Shown here: in pieces, positions 21,725 to 30,919 of the stretch | How the letters are laid out: every line of letters begins with the position of its first letter | Position numbering within the stretch: position 1 is the first letter of the stretch | Assembly: GCF_000949455.1 (NCBI RefSeq) | Contig: NZ_JXXK01000034.1 | Coordinates: forward strand, 1-39,363 | DNA length: 39,363 nt | Direction of reading: 5' to 3' | DNA from: Ruthenibacterium lactatiformans | GTDB taxonomy: Bacteria > Bacillota > Clostridia > Oscillospirales > Ruminococcaceae | Notes under the pieces: model-generated | What the model saw: the letters and a program-made list of their open reading frames with translations, nothing else | Database searches by the model: none | Told to the model about the DNA's origin: nothing | Translations under genes and position numbers: made by a program

Positions 21725-23469
21725 GGCAGGAAACGGCGGTGCTTTTGCTGCTGTGCGTCGGCCTTCTGCTGCTGATGGCGGCCGTTACGAACGGCGCGGG
21801 TTTCAGCCTGGACGGCATCAAGGGAAGGACGGTGGGAGACGGGCAGCACGGGACGGCACGGTTTGCCGGTAAGGGGGAAATACGGCGCACGTTCCACCGG
21901 GTGCGGTTCCGGCCGCGGGCGTGGAGACGGGGAAAGCATCTTCCAAAGGTACAGGGGCTGGTGGTGGGCTGTGAAATGCGCGGCAAACGTGTGACGGCGC
22001 TTGTGGACGGCGACGATATCCATGCAATGATGGTGGCGGGGAGCGGCGCGGGAAAAACCGCGTACTTCCTGTATCCGAATCTGGAATATTGCTGTGCGGC
22101 GGGGATGAGTTTCCTCACATCGGATACAAAGGGCGACCTCGCGCGAAATTACGCGGGCATCGCCAAAGACATATATGGGTATGATGTTTCGGTTTTAGAC
22201 TTGCGCAATCCGGCGTGCAGTGACGGCAACAACCTGTTGGATCTTGTCAACAAGTACATGGACGCATATATGGCGCACCCGGACGATCTGGCAAGCAGGG
22301 CGCGGGCGGAGAAGTATGCGAAGATCATTGCGAAAACGGTCGTCACATCCAGCAGCGGGACAGAGCATGGACAGAACGCCTATTTCTATGACGCGGCCGA
22401 AGGCCTCATCACCTCCGTGATCCTGCTGGTCGCGGAATTCTGTCCGCCGGAGACAAGGCACATCGTTTCAGTGTTCAAGCTGATACAGGATCTCCTGTCT
22501 CCGTCCGGCCAGAAAGGAAAGAATCAGCTGCAGATGCTTTTGAGCCTCCTGCCGCCCGAACACAAGGCGAGGTGGTTTGCGGGGGCGGCGCTCACCGCGG
22601 GAGAGCAGGCGATGGCGTCCGTTCTTTCCACGGCAATGGCGAGTTTGAACGCGTTTCTGGATTCAGAGCTTGAGCAGATGCTGTGCTTTTCAACCAAGAT
22701 TGACGCGGAGAAATTCTGCCGTGAAAAGTCCGCTGTGTTCGTGGTGCTGCCGGAGGAAGACAGCAGCAAATATTTCATGGTGAGCCTGCTGGTGCAGCAG
22801 ATGTACCGGGAGATCCTTGTGGTGGCGGACGGACAGGGCGGCGCGTTGAAAAACAGGGTGATGTTTTTTCTGGATGAGCTGGGATCGCTTCCGAAGATAG
22901 AGTCGCTGGAGCTGATGTTCAGCGCGGCGCGTTCGAGGCGGCTGAGCATCGTGGGGATCATCCAGTCCTACGGACAGCTGGAACGGAACTACGGGAAAGA
23001 GGGCTGTTCCATTATCCTGGACAATGCGCAGGATACCATCGCGGGAGGGTTCAGCCCCGCGGGCGATACAGCGGAACAGGTGTCGCGCCAGCTGGGAGAG
23101 CAGACTGTGATGACGGGGAGTGTGAGCAGGGGGAAAAGCGACCCGTCCCGCAGCCTGCAGATGATGGGGCGGCGGCTGATGACGCCGGATGAACTGAAAT
23201 CAATGCCGAAAGGGCAGTTTATCGTGATGAAGACAGGGCGGCGTCCAATGCTGTCCAAACTGCGGCTGTTCCTGGATTGGGGCATCACATTTACAGAGCC
23301 GTATGCATTGGAGCAGCATGCGCAGCGGGAAGTGAAGTATGCGGGGAGCAAAGAGTTGAGAAGGAAGATACTGAAAGAGTACGGTATCCCGCCGGGGCAG
23401 CAGATTGTACCGGGGCAGGAGCGGTTCCCGGAGCGGCAGAAGCCGGGGATGATACAGGAGAACGTGTGA
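21718..23469 (+). CDS. VirD4/TraG-family type IV coupling protein
   Basis: TTG start behind GAGGTGAGG, overlapping the primase stop. The 583-aa product has one N-terminal membrane helix (TAVLLLLCVGLLLLMAAVTN), Walker A GSGAGKTAYFLYP near residues 107-119, the adjacent SDTKGDLARN motif, and Walker B VMFFLDELGSLPKIESLE near 380, followed by RRLSIVGIIQSYGQL. This is the FtsK/HerA-like hexameric ATPase that receives the relaxase-DNA complex and feeds it to the VirB channel. The second helix seen in some VirD4 proteins is missing, as is usual in this clostridial branch. Confidence 0.93.
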   Translation: MLGQETAVLLLLCVGLLLLMAAVTNGAGFSLDGIKGRTVGDGQHGTARFAGKGEIRRTFHRVRFRPRAWRRGKHLPKVQGLVVGCEMRGKRVTALVDGDDIHAMMVAGSGAGKTAYFLYPNLEYCCAAGMSFLTSDTKGDLARNYAGIAKDIYGYDVSVLDLRNPACSDGNNLLDLVNKYMDAYMAHPDDLASRARAEKYAKIIAKTVVTSSSGTEHGQNAYFYDAAEGLITSVILLVAEFCPPETRHIVSVFKLIQDLLSPSGQKGKNQLQMLLSLLPPEHKARWFAGAALTAGEQAMASVLSTAMASLNAFLDSELEQMLCFSTKIDAEKFCREKSAVFVVLPEEDSSKYFMVSLLVQQMYREILVVADGQGGALKNRVMFFLDELGSLPKIESLELMFSAARSRRLSIVGIIQSYGQLERNYGKEGCSIILDNAQDTIAGGFSPAGDTAEQVSRQLGEQTVMTGSVSRGKSDPSRSLQMMGRRLMTPDELKSMPKGQFIVMKTGRRPMLSKLRLFLDWGITFTEPYALEQHAQREVKYAGSKELRRKILKEYGIPPGQQIVPGQERFPERQKPGMIQENV

Positions 23470-23726
23470 GCGGCTGGTTCGATACTATTTGGGCGGATGA
23501 CCTGCCCAGCCGGGCTGTGACGGTATACATGTATCTGCGCAGCCGTGCGGACAGGGAGGGGAAATGCTTCCCCTCCGTCCGCACGATCAGCAGGGACACA
23601 AAGCTGTCCATGAGCACGGTACGCCGGGCGCTGGATGATCTGGTCAATACCGGTTACATACAAAAGCAGCCCCGTTGGAGAGCCAACGGGGCCAAGAGCA
23701 GCAACCAATATGTTTTTAGAATTTGA
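23466..23726 (+). CDS. small helix-turn-helix protein (HTH_36-like)
   Basis: The GTG overlaps the VirD4 stop (GTGTGA). The 86-aa product reads WFDTIWADDLPSRAVTVYMY, then REGKCFPSVRTISRDTKLSM followed by STVRRALDDLVNTGYIQKQP, a winged helix of the type found in replication initiators and DnaD-like proteins. Near its 3' end lies a 10-bp stem (GCCCCGTTGG/CCAACGGGGC, 23669-23692) with no immediate T-run. It is the last gene before the strand and composition switch. It may regulate or initiate replication of the element, which is inferred from the fold. Confidence 0.75.
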   Translation: MSGWFDTIWADDLPSRAVTVYMYLRSRADREGKCFPSVRTISRDTKLSMSTVRRALDDLVNTGYIQKQPRWRANGAKSSNQYVFRI

Positions 23727-23756
23727 TCTGAGTTCAAGATCAGTAGCATTATTGAG

Positions 23757-24290
23757 TTATCCCCATGCACCTAAAACCCACAGTTGATTATTTTGATTGT
23801 TTGAACCTTTCCATAAGACAGGTGCACCATTATAGGAACCGGTAGTTGTCAGAGCTAAAATATATGTGGTATTTGCCAAACCGTAAATATTAAAAGAAGA
23901 ACCGCCTTCATTAATGAATTTAACGGGCTGTGTCGTCATGTTGCGTGTGAATGACTGTAGGGTAACTTGTTGTCCATCGGTACCGTAACATGTAACAGCG
24001 TAAGATCTATTGGCGGAATTTTTTAACCAATAATGTTGAGGTTTTCCAGGAACACTTTCAGAGTAGTCCCACCGTTGTGTTGCGTGCCCTGTATTATCCC
24101 AAGTGGTGATACGGGTGCCATTCACCGGAGAACTTTCAGTCGCGGCATTTAGAAGGTCGTTGTTGGCTTCATTGGAGATAGATATTTTGGTTATATCTAC
24201 AGCTAAAGATTGATTTTCCGCTGCGAAGACTGGAACTGTCAATAAAGCGACGGCCAAAAGACTGGCAACTAAAGTAATAAGTTTTTTCAT
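23757..24290 (-). CDS. secreted ricin-B-like beta-trefoil protein
   Basis: The ATG follows AAAGGAGAGATTACG. 177 aa with a Sec signal peptide (KKLITLVASLLAVALLTVPVFA, cleaved after VFA). The mature part has Gln-x-Trp motifs (ATQRWDY near 73, NNQLWVLG near 170) and repeated turn patterns (NGTRITTWDNTG, NGAPVLWKGSNN), the signature of ricin-type beta-trefoils that bind sugars. One domain only, no membrane anchor, so it is released. It is the last gene of the ABC-exporter operon on the - strand and is related in plan to the trefoils at 30088, 31194 and 33346. The ligand is not predictable. Confidence 0.8.
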   Translation of the reverse strand: MKKLITLVASLLAVALLTVPVFAAENQSLAVDITKISISNEANNDLLNAATESSPVNGTRITTWDNTGHATQRWDYSESVPGKPQHYWLKNSANRSYAVTCYGTDGQQVTLQSFTRNMTTQPVKFINEGGSSFNIYGLANTTYILALTTTGSYNGAPVLWKGSNNQNNQLWVLGAWG

Positions 24291-24347
24291 CGTAATCTCT
24301 CCTTTGGTTTGTACGAATTTTTGCTATTATGGGCTAGAATTGAAACG

Positions 24348-25646
24348 CTACCCTCCTTTCGTCAAATCAATTGGAGCGATCCATTTTTCTGAACCGTTCC
24401 AATAATCTTCCTTTGTGATAAATGCGTATACTGGAAAGTATATGGACGATTCATAAGCGGTACCGTTATCATCAAATAAGGTTACTGTTTGAGGGTCATA
24501 GCCTGATAAAACACAGTATTCATTTTTATATGCACCGCATATATTGATGAATTCAGCCTGTCCTCCATTTTCAATAAGTAATAGATTTTCTTTTACCTCT
24601 CCGGTTTTTAAATCGATGCCATACTGGTAGTGCTTAGCCAATTTGGAATCTTGTTGTCGGGTATCAGACACTTGAAGGATCATCTTATTGTCTACAAAGT
24701 CAAGGATAGTCGTTGTCTCAGATGAAAAAAATGGAATTTCAGAGCATAGTACCAGTTTTTGATTGTTCTTAAGATTGATACAACTTACTTCTGCTTTAGT
24801 ATTTCCGATTGGTTGAACAAGGTATAGTATATTTCCGTTGAGCGCAGTAACAGGCGCTTTTTCATCGTCAGTAGCAGAATATCTGAAAAATTCTTCTGTC
24901 TCCCCGTTTGTAACACAATAGCGGTAATATGCAAATTCTTTTTCTGCCGAATCATAGGACAGGATAATTAAATTATCCTCATATGCGCCAAACAACCAAT
25001 CGTTTGCGTTGAACGAAAATAGCTCTGCTGCTTCGCCTGTTTGAATATCGATTTGGTACATAAGTTTTTTAGGCTGATATGTAATAGAATCAACTTCCTG
25101 CACTGTAATGTAGAGATACTCTTCGTCAGCGGCAATTCCATTAACGATATTTTGGTTGGGTTGAAACTGGAATAACAGATTTCTGTTATTGCCATTCGGT
25201 TCGGCTTTCCATATGCCCGTATAGGGAGAATTGTAGGTTTCTAACTGCAAAATGAAGATGTTGTGTCCAGTGCCACCTGTGAATATCAGACAGGAGTCAG
25301 AGGCAATCCACGAGGGGCAGTTTTCATCTTTGTGCAGACATTCAGGTCGGTTGCATAGATATGTTCTTGTTTTAGAATCAAAATCTGTGTATATAATATT
25401 TGACCCCTTTGTCCCTGATGGTACAATTTCATAAAGTCCCGTTTCTGTTGAAGCTTGGCTGGAAATGCCATAGACACTAGTGATCAACTCTATGTTTCTG
25501 TTTGTCAAATGTTCGCTACCCGATACCGCATGTAACGTAAAGTCCTTTGAAGTGGAAGAGGGGGAGTTTCCTTGCCTAAAATCACTACATGCAGACAACA
25601 AAGTAATGACAATAGCTCCAATTGCCCAATATTTGCAAAAGCGCAT
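24348..25646 (-). CDS. lipoprotein, propeller-like (DUF5050-like) repeat family, copy 1
   Basis: ATG with GAGG ribosome site. 432 aa; lipobox LLSAC places the lipidated cysteine at residue 20, so it is held on the outer face of the membrane. The mature protein carries a cysteine motif (CNRPECLHKDENCPSW, ~100-115) and a series of blade-like repeats (ELFSFNANDWLFGAYEDNLI, ALNGNILYLVQPIGN) resembling beta-propeller lipoproteins. The C-terminal block is FPVYAFITKEDYWNGSEKW. Related copies are encoded at 31969-33270 and, frameshifted, at 28799-30075. It starts 13 bp after the ABC permease gene, so it is probably made together with the exporter. Confidence 0.75.
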   Translation of the reverse strand: MRFCKYWAIGAIVITLLSACSDFRQGNSPSSTSKDFTLHAVSGSEHLTNRNIELITSVYGISSQASTETGLYEIVPSGTKGSNIIYTDFDSKTRTYLCNRPECLHKDENCPSWIASDSCLIFTGGTGHNIFILQLETYNSPYTGIWKAEPNGNNRNLLFQFQPNQNIVNGIAADEEYLYITVQEVDSITYQPKKLMYQIDIQTGEAAELFSFNANDWLFGAYEDNLIILSYDSAEKEFAYYRYCVTNGETEEFFRYSATDDEKAPVTALNGNILYLVQPIGNTKAEVSCINLKNNQKLVLCSEIPFFSSETTTILDFVDNKMILQVSDTRQQDSKLAKHYQYGIDLKTGEVKENLLLIENGGQAEFINICGAYKNEYCVLSGYDPQTVTLFDDNGTAYESSIYFPVYAFITKEDYWNGSEKWIAPIDLTKGG

Positions 25647-25659
25647 ATTCAGTACCTCT

Positions 25660-28014
25660 TCATTTGAAATGAGTGAACAAGTATTCTGTGCAAAGATAGC
25701 AAACGGCTAGAACAATCAGCAAAAGCATAATTCCGACCGCCTGCGTACTTGCGCCAAAGAGCGCACAGATGTGGAACAACGGGTATGTACTAAGCCACTT
25801 CGCATTCGTTAAGCCGGAGACACTGAGCAGCGGCGGCAGAGAAAAAATGAGCAGCGACGCAAACATTGCGCCAAAGGTGTTGCCAATCCGCTGCGAAAGA
25901 GCCAGCGTCACACAGGCCATACAGCTCACCGCGGCCAATCGAAAAAAAGTCTGGATTGCTGCCATTAAAAACAAAGGTATTTCCGGCGCGTTGTAATATT
26001 CGCTGATGCTGTAAACCGGAGCCATCCATGTGCCAAGTCCGTAGTCACGGATAGAGACCCAAAAGCGCGGCAAAAGGCTGAGCGCCGTTATTAAGCCGCA
26101 TACAGTAAAAGAAAGCAACAGCTTGTACCGCACGGTGGCACGCCGTCCAAGCGGTGTTGTGCCGATGACTTTGATCATTCCCGTCTGCCGCTCCATTGCG
26201 AACAACCCGGAAAAACATACTGCACATAGGATAGATGCCCAAAGCGTATCAGGCAGATCCTGCGTGTCATATTGATCGAACAGCTTCAGCCAGCCGGATT
26301 CATAGACCATTTCCATACGAGGTTTTTCTTTCAGCATCTGAGCCTTGTAAATAACACGCTGGAATACATTCATTTTCTGCTGCAAACTGGAGTAACCCTG
26401 CATCATTGCCTGGTATTCCTGTGAAGTTATCTTTTTCGACATTAACGCAGCATTGAGCTGGTAGATGGGGCGAAATTCTTCTTGCTGCTGCGAGAGCCAA
26501 TCAACACTTTCCTGTGTCAACGGACCTTCCACATGCTTCATGTAATATTGGTAATAGATCTCGTCCGCGTCGATGTAGCTTTCCGTTGTCACTGCGGTAT
26601 AGACTTGAAACCCCGCAAATAACAAAAGCAATAATGCTGTGCCCTGCATCACCAACAGCTTGTAGGTTTCCTGACGCATTGGCGTCGTGAATGCGGGAAT
26701 TTTACGCCTGAAAAGTCTTCTGCCTGTCCGACGTCCCGCTGCAGTAAAATAGTGACGGCTGAAAATAAAGCAGAATGCCAGCGCAAACAATATACCGAAC
26801 AAAACAGCGGCAACACACTCCACCAAAAGCAGAGGAATCGGGTGATCAAACCAATACAGATTGCGGTATCCGCCCAGCAGCTCATTGGTGCGCAGTAAAC
26901 TTATGAGATTGGCGTATTTGATCACATTCAATCTGCTGGTGGCAGGGATAACAGATCGGATGAACAGGTTGAATACAATAAGAGCCAAAGCCCCCAATGC
27001 GCCCGTGAAAAGCCTTCTGGCAAACAGCATCGCCAGCATTACCCATATACCGCAGATGAATGCCGCCAGCCATTTCGTGAGAAAAAAACAGAACAGATAT
27101 TGGCCGACCGTCAGTTTCCATGTGCTGCGCATCAGCTGCGGCACACTTTGAATGGAGCGGTTCAATGGCCCCAGACCATAGAGCCCGCCGCAGTACAGAA
27201 GGTTGACGCCATACAGGCAAGCCAGAACAACTGCGAGGCTTGCGCCCAGTGCCAGCAGCTTTGCGCCAGCGGTATGCAGCCTGCCCGCCGGAGTAGAACG
27301 CACCAGCGCGAGCAGACCGTTGTCCCGCTCGGCCCGGACAAGCACCGTGGCAATGAGCAGCATCGCAAATACGGTTACGACATCCGTAAGTTCAAAATCC
27401 AGTGCGGTCATGATGCCTTTTTGCGGATAATACTGAATGGACGTACCGCGCATATCCCTGAACGCTTCATCTGTGACACGGATGTTTTCCATGTCGTATC
27501 CGCTTTTGCTCTCCGCGAAAATAGAGATCGAGGAAAGCTGCCGGGCTTTCTGTTCGATGGATGTCAGAAATTCTTCGTATCCGTTTATCTGCTCAAATTC
27601 CAGAACGATGGTGTTCAGAAAACGGTATTCCTGTGCCAGCGTTTCCCCGTACTTCAGGAACCCGCCTGCTTCATAAATATCATAATACTGTTCAAAATCA
27701 TCGGCGTAGGTTTCGCGGAGACGTTCGTCTTTTTGACCGTTGTTGTATGCTTCTGTGCGCAGGATGTTATAGATATGGCTTAATCCCTCTGTGCGGGCCA
27801 GCTCTTCATGCAGAAAGTCATCCATATCCTCCATGCTCATGCCGGAAATCTGCTGTTCCAGCTTTCGATAAGCAGAGGAGGGAACATTGCCCGGCGTATG
27901 GCCCGTGCCGAACCACAGCAAAAACAGGTTGGCACCGAGCAGCACAGAAAACGCCAGAAGAAAAAAACGGCTGTGCCACACCTTGCGCAGCTCAGCGGAA
28001 AGCAGGCGTGTCAT
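25660..28014 (-). CDS. ABC transporter permease (duplicated two-half type, 784 aa)
   Basis: The ATG overlaps the ATPase gene by 4 bp. The protein has two similar halves, each beginning with an N-terminal helix (RKVWHSRFFLLAFSVLLGAN near 10-30; MRQETYKLLVMQGTALLLLL near 445-465), a large extracytoplasmic domain of ~180 residues (one contains EQINGYEEFLTSIEQKAR), and a block of five or six membrane helices. This is the ABC-2-like fused permease type; fused halves mean a single permease chain can pair with an ATPase dimer. The exported substrate is unknown; the neighbours suggest a peptide, a toxin or a defence role. Codon and base composition look more GC-rich than the flanking lipoprotein and trefoil genes. 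Confidence 0.85.
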   Translation of the reverse strand: MTRLLSAELRKVWHSRFFLLAFSVLLGANLFLLWFGTGHTPGNVPSSAYRKLEQQISGMSMEDMDDFLHEELARTEGLSHIYNILRTEAYNNGQKDERLRETYADDFEQYYDIYEAGGFLKYGETLAQEYRFLNTIVLEFEQINGYEEFLTSIEQKARQLSSISIFAESKSGYDMENIRVTDEAFRDMRGTSIQYYPQKGIMTALDFELTDVVTVFAMLLIATVLVRAERDNGLLALVRSTPAGRLHTAGAKLLALGASLAVVLACLYGVNLLYCGGLYGLGPLNRSIQSVPQLMRSTWKLTVGQYLFCFFLTKWLAAFICGIWVMLAMLFARRLFTGALGALALIVFNLFIRSVIPATSRLNVIKYANLISLLRTNELLGGYRNLYWFDHPIPLLLVECVAAVLFGILFALAFCFIFSRHYFTAAGRRTGRRLFRRKIPAFTTPMRQETYKLLVMQGTALLLLLFAGFQVYTAVTTESYIDADEIYYQYYMKHVEGPLTQESVDWLSQQQEEFRPIYQLNAALMSKKITSQEYQAMMQGYSSLQQKMNVFQRVIYKAQMLKEKPRMEMVYESGWLKLFDQYDTQDLPDTLWASILCAVCFSGLFAMERQTGMIKVIGTTPLGRRATVRYKLLLSFTVCGLITALSLLPRFWVSIRDYGLGTWMAPVYSISEYYNAPEIPLFLMAAIQTFFRLAAVSCMACVTLALSQRIGNTFGAMFASLLIFSLPPLLSVSGLTNAKWLSTYPLFHICALFGASTQAVGIMLLLIVLAVCYLCTEYLFTHFK

Positions 28015-28763
28015 GCTTCGTCCTCCCCGAAAATGGTGAGGTAGACATCTTCCAGCGTGCCGCCCGGCGCGTATTTTTCAATAAGCGCGGCAGGAGACGC
28101 TTGGTCCACAAGTTGTCCTTCCTTGAGCAGCAGGATTTCACTGGCAACGTGCTCCACATCGCTGACTACGTGTGTGGCAACAATAATGATGCGGTCATGG
28201 GCGAGTTGAGCCAATACCTGACGCAGGCGTACACGTTCTTTCGGGTCCAATCCGGCGGTAGGCTCATCCATGATGAGGATCTGCGGCTCACCCAACAATG
28301 CGGCTGCAGCAAGCAGACGCTGTTTCATGCCGCCGGAATAGGCTGCCAGACGTTTTTCCAATTCACTGGAAAGGTGTACCAGCTCTGCGACACGTTGTAC
28401 TTGTAACGCTGCATCACTCCGGGGAATTTCTTTGAGTGCTGCTATGTACAGCAGGAAACGGCGGCCTGTAAAACTGTCATACAGATTCTGCTGCTGCGGC
28501 ATATATCCAAGGACGCGCCGAAATTCCCGCCCCATGCGCAGGACATTTTTACCGTTCCACAGTACCTTTCCGCTGGTAGCGTCCAGATTCCCGGTGATGA
28601 TATTCATCATGGTGCTTTTGCCTGCGCCATTGGGCCCCAAAAGGCCGTAAAGGCCCGGGCCGAGAGTGAAACTCACTCCGGCCAGGGCTTTTCGACTTGT
28701 CTTTTGGTTGTTGTATATCTTAGTAAGGTGGTAGAGTTCTATCTGTCGCTTCATATCAGACAC
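28011..28763 (-). CDS. ABC transporter ATP-binding protein
   Basis: GTG start at 28763 behind AAGGAGAG. The 250-aa product has all ABC motifs: Walker A GPNGAGKST near residue 41, Q-loop YMPQQQ near 92, signature YSGGMKQRL near 143, Walker B ILIMDEPTAGLDP near 163, and the H-switch histidine in ATHVVSDVEHVASE near 197. It partners the permease gene immediately downstream. Confidence 0.95.
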   Translation of the reverse strand: MSDMKRQIELYHLTKIYNNQKTSRKALAGVSFTLGPGLYGLLGPNGAGKSTMMNIITGNLDATSGKVLWNGKNVLRMGREFRRVLGYMPQQQNLYDSFTGRRFLLYIAALKEIPRSDAALQVQRVAELVHLSSELEKRLAAYSGGMKQRLLAAAALLGEPQILIMDEPTAGLDPKERVRLRQVLAQLAHDRIIIVATHVVSDVEHVASEILLLKEGQLVDQASPAALIEKYAPGGTLEDVYLTIFGEDEA

Positions 28764-28798
28764 AGAATCTCTCCTTGAATATTATTGCAGAAATAAAT

Positions 28799-30075
28799 TT
28801 ATTGAATATTAAAATTTTTTAATTGTATTATTCGGAAATCCGGAGTACTGCTCCAATAACTTTTTTTATTAATCAACGCGTATACAGGCAACATCAGTGA
28901 TTGTTTTTCTAAGTTGCCATTCGGATCATTTCCAATATAACTTTTTTCCTCATATTTTTTAGTATCAAAAAGTCAGATTCACTTTGTGCCATGATTGATG
29001 CATTGAAACCTTCTTCTTGTAGAGTTATTGGCGTTACAGTCCCATCCGTGCATTTGATTGCATATAAATCATTAGTGTTTTTATCCAAAACAAAAAAGTG
29101 ATTGTCATATATATCTCCGACTAGCATGTAACCAGTTGAGTCTTCTCCTGAAAACACTTTATCGTTAAGTATATCTTCTTCCCCGTTTTTCAGTGAAAGA
29201 ACTCGTGCCTTACCATCGCTCGGACTAAAGGAGTATGCTTTTTCATGGGAAATGACGTAAGACCTATCACTATATTTGAAATCATTCACTGTACGTATAG
29301 AATTTGTTTGTAAAGAAAAAACTTGCAATTTACACCGTGCACTTTCATCCGAAAAAGTAGTCTGTTGTAATACCAATCCATCGGAAGTTGTTCCCAATAG
29401 GCGATATGAAGAATTGTGCTCTAATTCTAAAAGTGAAGAAAATACACCAGTATTTGTTGCCAAACAAACAATTTCAGTCAGGCCTGTATCTACGTTTACG
29501 GCCAAAAAATACAATGATTCCCCATCAAAAGCAAATGCGGTGTTTTCCAAAAAATATTCATCGCTGAAAGTATATAATGTTGACCTATTAGCACCATTTA
29601 AATCCATTTTGATTATTTTTGCCGGTTCAGATGGTACATTGCTACTGGGCGCGCTTCCTAACACCACAACATACAAATTTTCGCTTGTACAAAATAATGA
29701 AGCTCCGCCGGGACATTCTCCTAGATAGCTTGTGTCTGATTCCTCGTTGTGCAAAGATTGTGGTTCACTAGAAAGATAGACTATTTGCTGCGTTAGATAG
29801 TCAACATAAAAGATATTGTATTCACCTTTTGAATTCTGAAGTAATATATAACTTCCCTTATCAGTTCCCGTAACTTGATTGTTAAAAATTCCTGTGCAAG
29901 TAGTTACAAGATAGGGACTAAGAGCAGAAATGGATTCTTCTTTCAAATTGTTTTCCAAAACTTGCTCTGAATGTGCGACGGACTTTGTAGGCACCTCTAC
30001 TCCACAACTTGTATATATAATTATAATAGAGAGCAAAAGCACAAATACAATACACCATAAAGAAGTTTTTTTCAT
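28799..30075 (-). pseudogene. lipoprotein family copy 2, frameshifted near its C-terminus
   Basis: The uninterrupted frame (28909-30075) gives 388 aa with signal and lipobox IYTSC (Cys ~24) and the propeller-like repeats of the family. It then ends at a TAG after IRMAT. In the -1 frame beyond the run of six A (- strand, 28955-28960) the sequence continues as KYEEKSYIGNDPNGNLEKQS, then LPVYALINKKSYWSSTPDF, ending at TAA 28799-28801. That is precisely the C-terminal block of the other two copies (FPVYAFITKEDYWNGSEKW; NFTFISKESYWSG). One A lost from a 7-A run, or ribosomal slippage, explains it. This copy also lacks all three cysteines of the family motif (LSSEPQSLHNEESDTS). Confidence 0.82.
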
Positions 30076-30087
30076 TGAATAGTACCT

Positions 30088-30663
30088 TTATTTTTGTTTG
30101 GATGGTCCATCGGCCATGTACCAGGTTTGATTGACTCCGGTATAGTTCCATGTACAATAGTTTCCGATACCATGTGTAGTTACAAATACCGGAGAGGTAT
30201 GGTTGTAACGGGCAGGTAATCGTAGTTTGACTTGAGTTGGACTCACGGAGTGATCGCCCTCTAATGTGACATTGTAATCGTTATAAATGTTTCCATTTGA
30301 GGGTAGCATATCGCAAATAGTTCCTACTGCACTTCTATTCGCGTTTAATGCGAGAGATTTGTTTTGATTTGATCTCAGAACAGCGGTACGATTGTACTGA
30401 CCGTAAGAGGTCCAATCTACATACCACTCTTGACTGATATCGCCAGTTGCTTGCCACAACGAAACTTTTGTTCCCGAAACAACAGCTCCATTTGTATGGC
30501 AATTAAGTACATATCGTGGCGCATCATATTCCTTCGCTGTTCTAAAGTGATATGCGTGAGCTGTATCTTCTGGCGGATTGGTATCAGCAAAAACGGGAGT
30601 GGTAAATGTGATAGCCAGTATTAGAGCTAACGAAAAAGACAATATTTGAGCGATATGTTTCAT
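30088..30663 (-). CDS. secreted ricin-B-like beta-trefoil protein
   Basis: The ATG follows AAGGAGGTCTTCTT. 191 aa with a signal peptide (SLALILAITFTTPVFA, cleavage after VFA). The mature part contains YHFRTAKEYDAPRYVLNCHT, SGTKVSLWQATGDISQEWYV, LPARYNHTSPVF and NYCTWNYTGVNQTWYMAD. The Gln-x-Trp motifs (SQEW, NQTW) fit a ricin-type trefoil. It is closely related to the 31194-31745 product, with the blocks in the same order. It starts the operon that continues 12 bp downstream into lipoprotein copy 2 and the ABC exporter. Its own promoter region has been invaded by an IS110 remnant. Confidence 0.8.
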   Translation of the reverse strand: MKHIAQILSFSLALILAITFTTPVFADTNPPEDTAHAYHFRTAKEYDAPRYVLNCHTNGAVVSGTKVSLWQATGDISQEWYVDWTSYGQYNRTAVLRSNQNKSLALNANRSAVGTICDMLPSNGNIYNDYNVTLEGDHSVSPTQVKLRLPARYNHTSPVFVTTHGIGNYCTWNYTGVNQTWYMADGPSKQK

Positions 30664-30919
30664 AAGAAGACCTCCTTACAATAATTACCGGTTTAAGGCG
30701 CGGCAGCCAGCTGCGTCTTTTTCCATCTCAGAGCCGAAGCTGTTAGAATGGGAGAGTAACGGGCATGACAGAAAATACTTTTGGCTAACATGCCCATTAG
30801 CTGCCTCTCTCATTCGAAGCATTCGATTTGCTCAGATTGTACCGCCGGACATTTCGGCGTGTTCATGTCACTGAGGAGACTGAACAAGTAATGAGTCCAA
30901 TCACATAGGAGGGAACTTT
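30664..30919 (+). ncRNA. leader of an IS110 remnant with a bridge-RNA-like hairpin
   Basis: No gene. A strong nested stem is visible: GAATGGGAGAG (30746-30756) pairs with CTCTCTCATTC (30805-30815; one G-U), and inside it GGGCATG (30761-30767) pairs with CATGCCC (30789-30795). It lies directly upstream of the IS110-type reading frame at 30920, the place where bridge RNAs are encoded. It is more GC-rich than the trefoil genes on either side. Confidence 0.45.

Noticed and set aside
23669..23692. 10-bp GC-rich stem at the end of the small HTH gene as a terminator
   Set aside because: It lies inside the coding sequence and the following bases are CAAGAGCAGC, with no T-run directly after the stem.
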